DNA of 64,000 nucleotides from Lactobacillus rodentium (GCF_003423665.1 NZ_BFBY01000009.1:1-64000); one strand, 5' to 3'. Positions 35,076 through 44,548 are shown, counted from the stretch's first letter. Numbers and translations are program-made. The notes: a model not told the origin generated them from the letters alone.

Positions 35076-35874
35076 TAACCAACATCAGCTGAAGCAGTTG
35101 CCAAAAAAAGAATTAAAGTGGTCAACTCTAATTTGGCTCATAGTTTTAATCGCAGGCCTATTTATTTCAATTAATGTTACTAATGCTCATATTAGTGTCC
35201 TCCTAGCACCCGATAACTTCGGTCAATTTATGGATGTTTTAATTCAAATGTGTAAACCAGACTGGAGTTATGCACATGTGATTTGGCCATATTTAATCGA
35301 AACAATAAAAATGGCCATTTTGGGAACAGTAATTGGATCAATCATCGCCTTTATTTATTCTTTCTTAATTGCGAGAAATATCGTAAAAAACAAGGCAGTA
35401 ACTGGAGTTTTAAGATTCATTATGAATATTATTAGAACAATTCCAGATTTACTGTTAGGTGCACTTTTTGTGGCAGTTGTCGGTATCGGACCTGTCGCAG
35501 GTGTACTTGCGTTATCAGTGTTTACTTTTGGTGTTGTTGTTAAATTGTTTTATGAGGCAATTGAGACGATTGACTACGGACCAATAGAGGCTTTGACGGC
35601 ATCGGGTGCTTCAAAATTACAAATTATTCACTTTGCTGTTTTGCCTCAAGTAATGACTTACTTTGTGTCATATGTTTTATATGCTTTTGAAATTAACGTC
35701 AGAGCATCAACAATTCTTGGTTATATTGGTGCGGGTGGTATCGGATTATACCTGCAACAAACACTACAGTTATTCCAATACAATCGTACGGGAACAATTT
35801 TGATTGTAATTATCGTAGTTGTAGTAATTATTGATTACATTTCTTCAGCATCTCGGGAGGCATTGACAAAATAA
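35068..35874 (+). CDS. phnE: Phosphonate-type ABC transporter permease 1
   Basis: A 268-aa permease with about six membrane helices and the conserved EAA loop [21 protein letters not shown] region, given in parts [10 protein letters not shown] and [12 protein letters not shown] start at ATG 35068, which has GAGGAGG nine bases upstream and overlaps the phnC stop, rather than at the in-frame ATG 60 bases earlier. The C-terminal [17 protein letters not shown] block is typical of PhnE. It pairs with the second PhnE to form the channel. Confidence 0.92.
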   Translation: MNNNQHQLKQLPKKELKWSTLIWLIVLIAGLFISINVTNAHISVLLAPDNFGQFMDVLIQMCKPDWSYAHVIWPYLIETIKMAILGTVIGSIIAFIYSFLIARNIVKNKAVTGVLRFIMNIIRTIPDLLLGALFVAVVGIGPVAGVLALSVFTFGVVVKLFYEAIETIDYGPIEALTASGASKLQIIHFAVLPQVMTYFVSYVLYAFEINVRASTILGYIGAGGIGLYLQQTLQLFQYNRTGTILIVIIVVVVIIDYISSASREALTK

Positions 35875-36689
35875 TGGATACAACAAAAATGAAAAAATTA
35901 CCTCCAAAGCCAATTAATAATCGTACTCGCACAATTCATTGGTTAATTGGAATTGTCACTGTATGCTTAATCATTTGGTCGGCAGTTGGAATTGATTTTG
36001 GTGGAATTAAATCAAGTGCAGCACAAATTACTGGAGCGATTATTTCAGGAATCTTCCATCCGGATTGGTCCTATGTTTGGAATGGAAGTGGAGAAGATTT
36101 AATTTCACAGCTTTGGGAAACAATTTGTATCGCCTTTTTGGGAACTTTTATTTCCGCAATTATTTCTTTACCTTTTGCCTTTTGGGCAGCAAATACCAAG
36201 CATAAGAAATGGTACTTATCTAGAAGTGGGAAGATTGTCTTAGCAATAATTCGTTCTTTTCCAGAAATTGTCCTTGCTTTAATGTTTATTAAAGCGGTAG
36301 GCCCTGGCTCGGCTGCTGGTGTATTTGCTTTAGGTTTTCACTCAGTGGGAATGCTAGCTATGCTTTTCTCAGAAGCTATTGAAAGTTTAGATACCGATGC
36401 CAATGAAGCAATTGCTTCAGTCGGTGGTTCTAAGTGGAATACAGTTACCTTTGCAACTTTACCTAATTTAATGCCGGCTCTGATTTCAAATACGCTTTAT
36501 CGCTTTGATGTCTCGGTTCGTTCCGCATCAATTCTTGGTTTAGTAGGTGCTGGTGGTATTGGTTATCCTTTAATTATTGCCTTGCAATATCGTGAGTGGA
36601 ATCGAGTTGGAATCATTCTTTTAGGAATTATTGTAATGGTAATTGTGATTGATTGGATTTCAGGAGTAATTAGAAAGCGCCTAGTTTAA
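35874..36689 (+). CDS. phnE: Phosphonate-type ABC transporter permease 2
   Basis: A 271-aa permease related to the first PhnE, with the same layout: RSFPEIVLALMFIKAVGPGS, the loop EAIASVGGSKWNTVTFATLP and VSVRSASILGLVGAGGIGYP. The ATG overlaps the TAA of phnE1 by one base, so the two are translationally coupled. A terminator follows within 12 bases, closing the phnDCEE operon. Two different PhnE subunits is the common plan in lactobacilli. Confidence 0.92.
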   Translation: MDTTKMKKLPPKPINNRTRTIHWLIGIVTVCLIIWSAVGIDFGGIKSSAAQITGAIISGIFHPDWSYVWNGSGEDLISQLWETICIAFLGTFISAIISLPFAFWAANTKHKKWYLSRSGKIVLAIIRSFPEIVLALMFIKAVGPGSAAGVFALGFHSVGMLAMLFSEAIESLDTDANEAIASVGGSKWNTVTFATLPNLMPALISNTLYRFDVSVRSASILGLVGAGGIGYPLIIALQYREWNRVGIILLGIIVMVIVIDWISGVIRKRLV

Positions 36690-36700
36690 TTAAGAAATTT

Positions 36701-36736
36701 AAAAGGACTATTTTGTTCAAAAAATAGTTCTTTTTA
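36701..36736 (+). terminator. Terminator of the phn operon
   Basis: AAGGACTATTTT pairs with AAAATAGTTCTT and T-rich sequence follows. Confidence 0.75.
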
Positions 36737-36850
36737 TTTTACAGTTGTACTTTACAAGGATAATTATTAATAATTAGATAATATTGCGAGATTAACCGAC
36801 TTTTGTAAGGTTTTTTGCTATAATGAAACATGTATTTCAAGGAGGATAAA

Positions 36851-37333
36851 ATGGAAAATTTAACTACCATGAATTTGGCTGATGAATTAGCCGCATCCCA
36901 AGACAAAATTATTAGCGGAGAAGAAAAACTAGACTTAGAGCGAATCTTTTCCGAGATTGATAGTTTAAAGGTTTTAGACAAACCAATTAAAGATTATCTT
37001 TCAATGAAAGTTGAAGATTATGATGATGGTGAAAGTGATGGTAAGTTGACCTTACTCGATATGAACCAGGCTTTAAGTGATGTACAAGATCGTATTTTGA
37101 CTAATCACGTTGATGGCTATGTCGATAAAAATGAAATCAATTTAACTTATAACCATGAAGCGCCATTTGAAGACGGAAATTATGATCGTGCAACTGATTT
37201 ACATGTTTTACTTTATAGCTTAAAGGTAATCGGTGCAGTACGTGCAATTGATGAAACTGACTTACGCAAGGTTTTATCAAAAGATGCTGTTTTATCTTTA
37301 GGTTTAGCAGCAAATACTTTGGCAAATAATTAA
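36851..37333 (+). CDS. Hypothetical acidic cytosolic protein
   Basis: No family recognised. The 160-aa protein is acidic and lacks membrane segments. The middle reads YDDGESDGKLTLLDMNQALS and HVDGYVDKNEINLTY, two acidic loops that superficially look like EF-hand-type calcium loops (D-x-D-G pattern) without a full match. I choose ATG 36851, preceded by AAGGAGG, over an in-frame ATG 21 bases upstream. It is monocistronic, with a terminator after the stop. Confidence 0.75.
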   Translation: MENLTTMNLADELAASQDKIISGEEKLDLERIFSEIDSLKVLDKPIKDYLSMKVEDYDDGESDGKLTLLDMNQALSDVQDRILTNHVDGYVDKNEINLTYNHEAPFEDGNYDRATDLHVLLYSLKVIGAVRAIDETDLRKVLSKDAVLSLGLAANTLANN

Positions 37334-37336
37334 TTT

Positions 37337-37365
37337 AAGAGGTCAAATTGCTGACCTCTTTTTTT
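37337..37365 (+). terminator. Intrinsic terminator
   Basis: AAGAGGTC pairs with GACCTCTT, followed by seven Ts. It lies just before the metallophosphoesterase gene. Confidence 0.8.
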
Positions 37366-37384
37366 ACGAAGAAGAAGAGCTTTT

Positions 37385-38779
37385 ATGGGGATTTTTACAA
37401 AAACTAAGGGATTGATAGATAGGTTTTCAGGTACAATGCGCAAAGCACAACAACCTAAGAGAAACCGTCCCTTCGATGAAATGCAGCAATATATGACAGT
37501 GGGCGAGTATCGCGTAGGTAAGGCCCAAGGCACGCCTAATGATGCTGAGTTTGATTTAATTGTTTATAAAGATGATGAAGGCATTTTACATCAAGCCTTG
37601 CGTTCAGTAGATGCAAAGGATTTAGCTCCGGAATATGTCCGTGCTTATGATGATCGTTTAGGACGTTTTCGCGCTTTTACTAACAAAAAAACTGGCCGTC
37701 GTTATATCGTCGAAAAGCAATTAGAAGATTTTGTTGCTTTTGCTAAAAAACATATTCGCCAGGGTGAAGACTCAGTGAATATCGGTATTTTAACGGATAC
37801 TCACTATAAAGATAGTGATAGTATTGATTTTTATGGCTATAATGGACTAACTCACGTTAAAGAGTTTGATTACTTAGAAGATCTTGATATTTTAGACCTC
37901 AAGGCACACTTAGGGGATTGGATGGATGGATCTGATCCAGGGATGCTGGGAGAGCAAGAATTAATCTCCTTACGTAAGGCTTTTCGCTCAAATAAGACCA
38001 ATTTCGCTATTATTAAGGGGAATCATGATGAAAACGATAAGTTTGATGAGCATCATGATTTAAAAGCTTCATTTCCTGAACGTGAATTTGAAGGAATAAT
38101 GTGGCCTACGATGTATTTCCAAAAAGGAATTCATTACATCTCAAGGCAACATGGAGTAGCTTATTTTGATAAAGATAATGTACGCTTTATCACAGTCAAT
38201 ACTTCTGATGTACCGTATGAACTTGATGAAAATGGCAAGAAGAAGTATGATACAAAAATTAGCCTAGCGATTCGTGAAGATCAGATGCAAGAAATTATTG
38301 AGATTTTAGAAAAATCTAGTGGAAAACAAATCGTCTTTATGAGTCATGCTAATCCAATCAATCGTCATGGTAGCAATGCTTTGAAATATAATGGTCGTTC
38401 ATTGCATGAACTTTTAGTAGCCTTCAATCAACGAGAAAAGGGCTATTTGGATTCACATGATGTACCGGCAGAATTTTCATTATCTAATAGTTTTGACTTT
38501 ACTAATATAAAAAATGCAAAAGTCATTGCTTATTTCTGCGGCCATCGTCATAATGAAGACCAATATCGAATTAATGGGATTCAATATGTCTTGTTTAATT
38601 GCTCAGCCTTGATGGGACCTAATCATGCTTTAACAACGCAATATAATAAGCGGTGGAAGCGTAAAATTGATCATCCTAATGAAGCTGCAGGCTATGTGGT
38701 TAATATCGATCCTAAGCGTCATGTTATGCAGGCTTTTGGCTATGGTGCAAGTTCAAGACGAAGAATTTATCGAATTTAG
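37385..38779 (+). CDS. Metallophosphoesterase
   Basis: A 464-aa phosphoesterase. After a 135-residue N-terminal region of unknown role, the calcineurin-like metal motifs occur in order: IGILTDTHYKD (DxH), HLGDWMDG (GDxxD), IIKGNHDENDK (GNHD), FMSHANPINRHG (H) and YFCGHRHNED (GHxH). No signal peptide, so cytosolic. The ribosome site AGAAGAAGAG is modest, and the ATG is 19 bases after the terminator. Substrate unknown. It precedes asnH by 45 bases, so co-transcription is possible. Confidence 0.88.
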   Translation: MGIFTKTKGLIDRFSGTMRKAQQPKRNRPFDEMQQYMTVGEYRVGKAQGTPNDAEFDLIVYKDDEGILHQALRSVDAKDLAPEYVRAYDDRLGRFRAFTNKKTGRRYIVEKQLEDFVAFAKKHIRQGEDSVNIGILTDTHYKDSDSIDFYGYNGLTHVKEFDYLEDLDILDLKAHLGDWMDGSDPGMLGEQELISLRKAFRSNKTNFAIIKGNHDENDKFDEHHDLKASFPEREFEGIMWPTMYFQKGIHYISRQHGVAYFDKDNVRFITVNTSDVPYELDENGKKKYDTKISLAIREDQMQEIIEILEKSSGKQIVFMSHANPINRHGSNALKYNGRSLHELLVAFNQREKGYLDSHDVPAEFSLSNSFDFTNIKNAKVIAYFCGHRHNEDQYRINGIQYVLFNCSALMGPNHALTTQYNKRWKRKIDHPNEAAGYVVNIDPKRHVMQAFGYGASSRRRIYRI

Positions 38780-38824
38780 TTAAACAAGGTGAAATATAAA
38801 TAATTTTGAGGAGAAAATAAGTTT

Positions 38825-40774
38825 ATGTGTGGAATCTGTGCTTTCTTTGACCCAGAATTAAAGGATAAAGATCATGCCATTCAAGGTATGATGGACACAA
38901 TTAAACACCGTGGTCCATCATCTGATGGGAAGTACACTAATGATAAAGTTGCCTTGGGTTTTAGACGTCTTTCAATTATTGATTTACGTGGTGGAAGTCA
39001 ACCAATTTTCAATGAGGATAAGAGTAAGGCCATTATCTTTAATGGTGAAATTTATAACTTTAAACCATTAAGAGAAGAGTTAATTAAAAAAGGGCATACT
39101 TTTACGACTAAGGCTGATACTGAAGTCCTACTCCATGGTTATGAAGAATGGGGAATGGACGGAATTTTGAAGCGTGTCCGTGGAATGTTTGGTTTTGTAA
39201 TCTGGGATGATGACAAGCAAACTTTATATGGTGCACGTGATTTCTTTGGTATTAAGCCATTATATTATTCAGATCAAAACGGTAAGCTTTTAGTTGGCTC
39301 AGAGCTAAAGAGCTTTTTAGCTTATCCAAACTTTAAAAAAGAGCTTAACACTGAAGCAGTTAAGCCTTATTTAATGAACCAATATAATGATTTAAAAGAA
39401 ACGTTCTTTAAGGGTGTGTACCGCTTCCCAGCAGGACACTGGTTTGAGTATAAAGATGGTAAGATGAAGACTCATAAGTACTGGGATGCTAAGTATGTAG
39501 AAAACAATCTTACCTTTGAAGAAACGCTTGATAAAATCAATGAAGATTTAAAGGAAACTGTTGAACTTTATCACAATGCGGATGTTCCTGTGGGTGCATT
39601 CTTATCTGAAGGGGTTGACTCAAGTTATATTACAAGCTTGCTTGACCCAGAAGATGTTTTCTCAATTTCTTTTGATGATTCAACTTATGATGAAGCTTCT
39701 AAAGCCAAAGCCCTTGCTGATATCAAAGGTTGGGAATTTTTCTCAGATAAGGTCGATGCTGACGAAGCGATGAAAGACTTTCCAGAAATGCAATACCACA
39801 TGGATGAACCAGATGCCAACCCATCAATCATTCCATTATGGTACTTATGTAAATTAGCTCGTAAGCATGTTACTGTAGCGCTTTCTGGAGAAGGGGCCGA
39901 CGAATTATTTGCTGGCTATGTTAACTATGGCATGCATACCCACAATAATGTCATTAAAGTCTTTACTTCTGGCTTGAAGAAGTTACCAAAGGGTGCTCGT
40001 GTGAAGTTGGCTCATGGCATTAAGAAGATGCCTAATTTCCCAGGTAAAGTTCATATGTATACCAATTTGGCTGAGCCAAGTGAATACTATGTAGGTCAAT
40101 CAGTAATTTATGATATGAATTACCCTACAATTTTCTCATCTGATGATGCAAATGGCATTTTACGTGAGAAGTATCAAAATGATTTAACTGTTAATGGCAA
40201 TTATCAAGAAGACTTCAAGAAAGTTAAAGATATTGATGAAGTAAAACAAATGCAATATATTGATTTGCACCACTTCATGCTTAACGATATTGAACAAAAG
40301 GCCGATAAAATTTCAATGGCTCATTCTTTAGAATTACGTGTTCCTTATCTTGATAAAAAGATTGCCGAATTAGCTAACTCAATTCCAACTAAGTATTTAG
40401 TTAACAGTCATGATACCAAATATGCTTTGCGCAAGGCAGCTGAAAGAGTGTTACCTGATGAATGGGCAAAACGTCCAAAACTTGGCTTCCCAACTCCAAT
40501 TAAACAATGGTTAAAGGAACCACGTTTTTATAAGCAAGTTAGAGAGCTATTTACTGAAGATTTTGTAAATGATATCTTTGATCAAGAAAAGATTGTAAAA
40601 TTGCTTGATGATAACTATAAGGGCGATGGCTCAGCTCGGCGTCAAATTTGGGCTATTTATACTTTCTTAGTTTGGTATAAACTATACTTTGTGGACTATG
40701 AAAATACTGTTAAGAAGTATCAACATGTTCAGCCAGAAGTAGCGAAATTAATTGAATCTGGTAAGTTAGTATAA
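38825..40774 (+). CDS. asnH: Asparagine synthase family amidotransferase, probably D-Asp amidating AsnH
   Basis: A 649-aa glutamine-dependent amidotransferase. Cys2 in MCGICAFFD is the glutaminase nucleophile. The synthase domain carries PVGAFLSEGVDSSYITSLL (PP-loop, SxGxDSS) and SGEGADELFAGY. Directly downstream is a D-aspartate ligase. In lactococci and enterococci such AsnB-like enzymes (AsnH) amidate the D-Asp side chain of peptidoglycan precursors. I therefore prefer AsnH to free-asparagine synthesis, though AsnB activity cannot be excluded. Ribosome site GAGGAG. Confidence 0.85.
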   Translation: MCGICAFFDPELKDKDHAIQGMMDTIKHRGPSSDGKYTNDKVALGFRRLSIIDLRGGSQPIFNEDKSKAIIFNGEIYNFKPLREELIKKGHTFTTKADTEVLLHGYEEWGMDGILKRVRGMFGFVIWDDDKQTLYGARDFFGIKPLYYSDQNGKLLVGSELKSFLAYPNFKKELNTEAVKPYLMNQYNDLKETFFKGVYRFPAGHWFEYKDGKMKTHKYWDAKYVENNLTFEETLDKINEDLKETVELYHNADVPVGAFLSEGVDSSYITSLLDPEDVFSISFDDSTYDEASKAKALADIKGWEFFSDKVDADEAMKDFPEMQYHMDEPDANPSIIPLWYLCKLARKHVTVALSGEGADELFAGYVNYGMHTHNNVIKVFTSGLKKLPKGARVKLAHGIKKMPNFPGKVHMYTNLAEPSEYYVGQSVIYDMNYPTIFSSDDANGILREKYQNDLTVNGNYQEDFKKVKDIDEVKQMQYIDLHHFMLNDIEQKADKISMAHSLELRVPYLDKKIAELANSIPTKYLVNSHDTKYALRKAAERVLPDEWAKRPKLGFPTPIKQWLKEPRFYKQVRELFTEDFVNDIFDQEKIVKLLDDNYKGDGSARRQIWAIYTFLVWYKLYFVDYENTVKKYQHVQPEVAKLIESGKLV

Positions 40775-40808
40775 AAATAAAAATTTAAATAAAATCGAGG
40801 AATTTATT

Positions 40809-42071
40809 GTGGAACCAAAGTTTACCCCTATTCTTTTAGGTAGTGATATTAATGTTTATGGTATGGCTCGTTCATTTAACGAAGCATATGGAATTACTGT
40901 TCAAGCTTGGGCAGCTACGCAATTAGCAGCTACACGCTATTCAAGTATTGTTAATGTTGAAGTTCATCCTGGATTTGCTGAAGATCCTGGCTTTATGAAA
41001 GTGATGAATAAAAAGATTGAAGAGTATAAGAATCACAAGGAACCAGTTATTTTAATTGCTTGTGGTGATGGATATGCAGAATTACTAGCTAAGCACAAAA
41101 AAGAATTAGAGGGAACTTTTATCGTTCCTTATATTGATTACGATCTTCTTGAAAAGTTAATTTCTAAAGAAGGTTTCTATCAAATTGCGGAAGAATACGG
41201 GTTACCTTATCCTGGTACTAAGATTATTACGATGGATGACTATAAGGATAATAAATTCTTAGATATTCCATTTGATTATCCAGTTGAATTAAAACCTGAA
41301 GATCCTGTTTCTTGGCTTGATTGTCAGTTTGAAGGCCGTAAGAAGGCCTTTACTATTCATGATGAAGCTGAATTAAAAGATATCATTACTAAGATTTATA
41401 CTCATGGTTATGTAGAAGATCTAATTTTACAAGATTTTATTCCTGGTGATGATTCTAACATGCGTGTGCTTAATGCTTATGTTGATAAAAATCATAAAGT
41501 AAAAATGATGTGCATGGGCCATCCACTACTTGAAGATCCAACACCTCAATCAATTGGGAACTATATGGCTATTTTGCCAGAATATAACCAAAAACTTTAT
41601 GATACGGTACAAGCTTTCCTTGAAAAATTAAACTATACTGGAATGGCTAACTTTGATATTAAGTACGATGAACGTGATGGCGAATACAAATTCTTTGAAA
41701 TCAATTTACGTCAGGGTCGTTCAAGTTTTTACGTAACTTTAAATGGGTATAACTTGGCAAAATGGTATGTGGAAGACTATGTCCAAGATGACTTAAAGGA
41801 TAAGCCAACTGTTTATGGTAATAAGGATAAGAGCAAGTATATGCTTTGGCTAGGTGTACCAGTTAAAATCTTCAAGAAGTATGCCTTTGATAATCCAGCT
41901 AAACAAGAAGCTGAAAAATTGATCAGTGAAGGGCGTTACGGTACAACAGTCTTTTACAAGAAGGATCGCAACTTTAAGCGTTGGCTTTTAATGCATTACA
42001 TGTTCCACAATTATATTGATCGTTATAAGAAATACTATGAAGTAAATAAAGGTCAATATTTTAAGAAGTAA
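40809..42071 (+). CDS. aslA: D-aspartate ligase for the peptidoglycan side chain
   Basis: A 420-aa ATP-grasp ligase closely resembling the enterococcal D-Asp ligase Asl(fm) along its length. Compare ILLGSDINVYGMARSFNEAY, VILIACGDGYAELLAKHK, LQDFIPGDDSNMRVLNAY and FEINLRQGRSSFYVTLNGYN. It activates D-Asp as the beta-phosphate and links it to the Lys side chain of the UDP-MurNAc pentapeptide. GTG start 40809 follows a GAGG site. It forms an operon with asnH, giving the D-Asn cross-bridge typical of these lactobacilli. Confidence 0.92.
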   Translation: MEPKFTPILLGSDINVYGMARSFNEAYGITVQAWAATQLAATRYSSIVNVEVHPGFAEDPGFMKVMNKKIEEYKNHKEPVILIACGDGYAELLAKHKKELEGTFIVPYIDYDLLEKLISKEGFYQIAEEYGLPYPGTKIITMDDYKDNKFLDIPFDYPVELKPEDPVSWLDCQFEGRKKAFTIHDEAELKDIITKIYTHGYVEDLILQDFIPGDDSNMRVLNAYVDKNHKVKMMCMGHPLLEDPTPQSIGNYMAILPEYNQKLYDTVQAFLEKLNYTGMANFDIKYDERDGEYKFFEINLRQGRSSFYVTLNGYNLAKWYVEDYVQDDLKDKPTVYGNKDKSKYMLWLGVPVKIFKKYAFDNPAKQEAEKLISEGRYGTTVFYKKDRNFKRWLLMHYMFHNYIDRYKKYYEVNKGQYFKK

Positions 42072-42085
42072 ATTTTAGCATTTTA

Positions 42086-42115
42086 TTGACAGATATTTGC
42101 TGGGACTGTTAAACT
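42086..42115 (+). promoter_or_regulatory. Promoter of the small RNA upstream of the AbiF-like gene
   Basis: TTGACA at 42086-42091 is a consensus -35 box. After 18 bases TAAACT (42110-42115) is preceded by TGT, an extended -10. The start would fall near 42122, inside the gap and only 15 bases downstream of the aslA stop for the -35 box. It gives a short RNA ending at the terminator at 42160-42185. Confidence 0.7.
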
Positions 42116-42121
42116 ATAGTT

Positions 42122-42186
42122 AATCAAGTTAAGTGATCGCTGTGCGATCGTACCAGAGAGGGCATGTATTATACATGCCCTTTTTG
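42122..42186 (+). ncRNA. Small structured RNA, candidate RNA antitoxin of the AbiF-like HEPN toxin
   Basis: An approximately 65-base transcript is predicted between a strong promoter and a strong terminator. It starts with an unpaired AT-rich leader (AATCAAGTTAAGT). A perfect six-pair hairpin follows, GATCGC (42135-42140) and GCGATC (42144-42149) around a TGT loop. A GTACCAGAGA linker leads to the terminator hairpin GGGCATGT/ACATGCCC (42160-42180) with five Ts. It ends 17 bases before the GTG of the HEPN gene. AbiF genes are reported to be stably associated with a conserved ncRNA that acts as antitoxin; position and size here fit. Sequence identity to known AbiF RNAs was not tested. Confidence 0.65.
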
Positions 42187-42202
42187 TGTAAGGAGAATAA
42201 AA

Positions 42203-43180
42203 GTGAATGATAAACCCTTTATAACTATTAATAAACAAATAGAGTTGTTAGAAGAACGAGGTCTATTGTTTCAAGATAAAGAATTAGCAAAGAAAAATTT
42301 ATTGAGTTATGGGTACTATGAAATCATTAATGGATATAAAGATTGTTTTTTGGATAAGTCATCAGAATCAGTGGATAAATTTAAATCTGGGATTACATTT
42401 GAACATATTTTTCAGCTATTTACCCTAGATAGAAATTTAAGATCTGAAGTTATTTCTGCAATTGAAGTCTTTGAGGCAAATTTAAGACAAGCTGTAGCCT
42501 ATACAGTAGCAGAACAAATATCGGAGAATCAAGAAAAATATTTGGATAGAAGAAACTATGTGACAGGGAAAAAGCAATATAATAGATCTCTTCATAAAAA
42601 AGCTTATCCTATTGATGCTTTATTAGCGATATTAACTGGTATTACTCACGCAAACTCAGAACCATACAGGCATTATAGAGAGGAACATAATAATATTCCG
42701 CCGTGGATAATTGTTAAAAAACTGAATTTTGGTAATTTAATTTGGTGGTATCGATTACTTAAAGCACCACAAAAAAGAAGTGTAACATCTCGTATGACTG
42801 GATTAGATAAAGCATTACTTCAACAGCTTAATGAATTTGAAAGTGGCTATAGCTCTCTTTTATCTTTATATCTAGATTTTAGAAATACATCTGCACATGG
42901 TGGACGAATTTATAACCATTTTTCCAAGAGACATGCGCTACCTTATAATCCTATCATTCATGATTTACTCAAAATTTCTCCAGCAGATTATAGAGTTGGT
43001 AAGGGACAAAGTCATTTAGGTACATTAATAAATACTCTACAATTTTCACAAGATTTGACAGCTTATAATGAATTAAGGAATGGAAGTAAATTTTATATTG
43101 AAAGATATTTAAAACTTTATCCAGGAGAAAAAGAATTTATTTATTCACAAGCAGAGCTTAGTGATGATTTATTTCATTAA
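42203..43180 (+). CDS. AbiF/AbiD-like (Abi_2) HEPN-domain protein, probable RNA-targeting toxin
   Basis: A 325-aa protein of the Abi_2 family (abortive infection, AbiD/AbiF). The family N-terminus is INKQIELLEERGLLFQDKEL, then LLSYGYYEIINGYKDCFL, and TLDRNLRSEVISAIEVFEAN. The HEPN catalytic motif R227-N-T-S-A-H232 (R-x4-H) is intact in YLDFRNTSAHGGRIYN. HEPN domains with this motif are ribonucleases. The right start is GTG 42203, with AAGGAG eight bases upstream; the longer ATG frame from 42164 begins inside the small-RNA terminator. With the upstream RNA it probably forms an RNA-antitoxin pair that works in phage defence. Confidence 0.88.
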   Translation: MNDKPFITINKQIELLEERGLLFQDKELAKKNLLSYGYYEIINGYKDCFLDKSSESVDKFKSGITFEHIFQLFTLDRNLRSEVISAIEVFEANLRQAVAYTVAEQISENQEKYLDRRNYVTGKKQYNRSLHKKAYPIDALLAILTGITHANSEPYRHYREEHNNIPPWIIVKKLNFGNLIWWYRLLKAPQKRSVTSRMTGLDKALLQQLNEFESGYSSLLSLYLDFRNTSAHGGRIYNHFSKRHALPYNPIIHDLLKISPADYRVGKGQSHLGTLINTLQFSQDLTAYNELRNGSKFYIERYLKLYPGEKEFIYSQAELSDDLFH

Positions 43181-43206
43181 GTAAAGTGTAGGAATTAAAC
43201 TTATAC

Positions 43207-43240
43207 AAAAAACTAAGTCTAGCTAGGCTTAGTTTTTTTA
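43207..43240 (+). terminator. Terminator after the AbiF-like gene
   Basis: AAAAACTAAG pairs with CTTAGTTTTTTT. Confidence 0.7.
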
Positions 43241-43323
43241 GTTTCTTTAGAGAAAAAAGGATGCAATAAAAATTTATTCCTGATAGACTAGATAGCAGAT
43301 TTTAAGTTAAAGGAGGATACTTC

Positions 43324-44544
43324 ATGAAGACACAAGTAGGTGCTAAACCAAGTGATGAAATAAAATTACCTTGGCTTTTATTAGGTGAATTATTCACCTG
43401 GATTGGAGCTAGTTTCATTTGGCCTTTGACATCCGTATTCTTAAATAAGCAACTGCACGTTTCACTGGCAATGATTGGTGTGGTATTGCTTTTCAATTGT
43501 CTTGCCAACATGATCGGCTCCTTTATTGCAGGATGGGCCTATGATCGCTTTAATCCTTATTATTTATTAATTGCTGGATCTGGTTTAGATGCAGTAGTTT
43601 TATTCTTAATGGCAGCTGATCATACTTGGCCAATATATTGGCTTTGGATGACTTTAACCGGATTTTTAGGTGGCTGGAACGGTGCGTTAATTAATTCCAC
43701 TGCTACATCTTTGAAGTCTAAGCAACCACGTTTTGTTTTTAATATGCTTTACTTTTTCCAAAATCTTGGAGTGGTTATTGGTACTTTAATTGTAGGATAT
43801 GTCTATGATTATTCAGTAACATTGTTATTCATTATTGCGGCTAGTTTATTTGTCGTAGTATGTTTGAACACGATCTTTAATTATCGACCAATTATTCAAT
43901 TCCATAAAGAAAGAATGGCCAATAAAGATGAAAAGGTTAAACAGAAAGCAGAATCCATGCCACGCCCAAATTGGCAATTGACTCTAGGTTTTTATGTTGC
44001 TTTAGGAGTAATTTGGCTGATGTACATGAACTGGGAATCCAATCTTTCAGTCTATATGGTTTCATTAGGGATTCCATTTCATCTTTACAGTCTGTTGTGG
44101 ACAATTAATGCGACAACTATCGTGATTGTGCAAGCAATTTTGGCTAAGTATCCTAATATATTTAAGACGCTTTTCCATCAAGTTATTTTTGGAATTGTAA
44201 TGTTTGCGATCTCATTTATTACTTTGATTTTTGCTAAAGATTATCCACATTTTGTCTTTTCAATGATCACTTTAACTTTGGGAGAAGCAACAGCGATGCC
44301 GGCAATGCCAGCGTATGTGAATGAGCTTTCACCAATCTCATCTAAAGGAAGGTATCAGGGATTAACTTTATCCTCTCAATCAATTGGCCGTGCCGTAGGG
44401 CCGTTATTTGGTGGTTTAATTATTGATCGATTTGGCTACATTCAATTCTTTATTGTAGCTGCGATTGGTATCTTCATTTTAGTGGGCTATCTAATTCCAC
44501 TTCATGCAAAATTGAAAGATAAATTAACAATTTATAGCCATTAA
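43324..44544 (+). CDS. Major facilitator superfamily transporter
   Basis: A 406-aa MFS protein with about twelve membrane helices. Helices 2-3 carry GSFIAGWAYDRFNPYYLL, the MFS motif A (GxxxDRxx), and the second half repeats it as GGLIIDRFGYIQ. The first helix TWIGASFIWPLTSVFL resembles drug-exporter types. Its ATG follows AAAGGAGG. It stands alone between two terminators. Cargo unknown; multidrug or small-molecule export is plausible. Confidence 0.9.
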   Translation: MKTQVGAKPSDEIKLPWLLLGELFTWIGASFIWPLTSVFLNKQLHVSLAMIGVVLLFNCLANMIGSFIAGWAYDRFNPYYLLIAGSGLDAVVLFLMAADHTWPIYWLWMTLTGFLGGWNGALINSTATSLKSKQPRFVFNMLYFFQNLGVVIGTLIVGYVYDYSVTLLFIIAASLFVVVCLNTIFNYRPIIQFHKERMANKDEKVKQKAESMPRPNWQLTLGFYVALGVIWLMYMNWESNLSVYMVSLGIPFHLYSLLWTINATTIVIVQAILAKYPNIFKTLFHQVIFGIVMFAISFITLIFAKDYPHFVFSMITLTLGEATAMPAMPAYVNELSPISSKGRYQGLTLSSQSIGRAVGPLFGGLIIDRFGYIQFFIVAAIGIFILVGYLIPLHAKLKDKLTIYSH

Positions 44545-44548
44545 GAAG

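Noticed and set aside
42164-42202. Upstream extension of the AbiF-like gene to an ATG at 42164
   Set aside because: That ATG is in the terminator hairpin of the small RNA and would add a sequence coded by the hairpin; GTG 42203 has a proper ribosome site.
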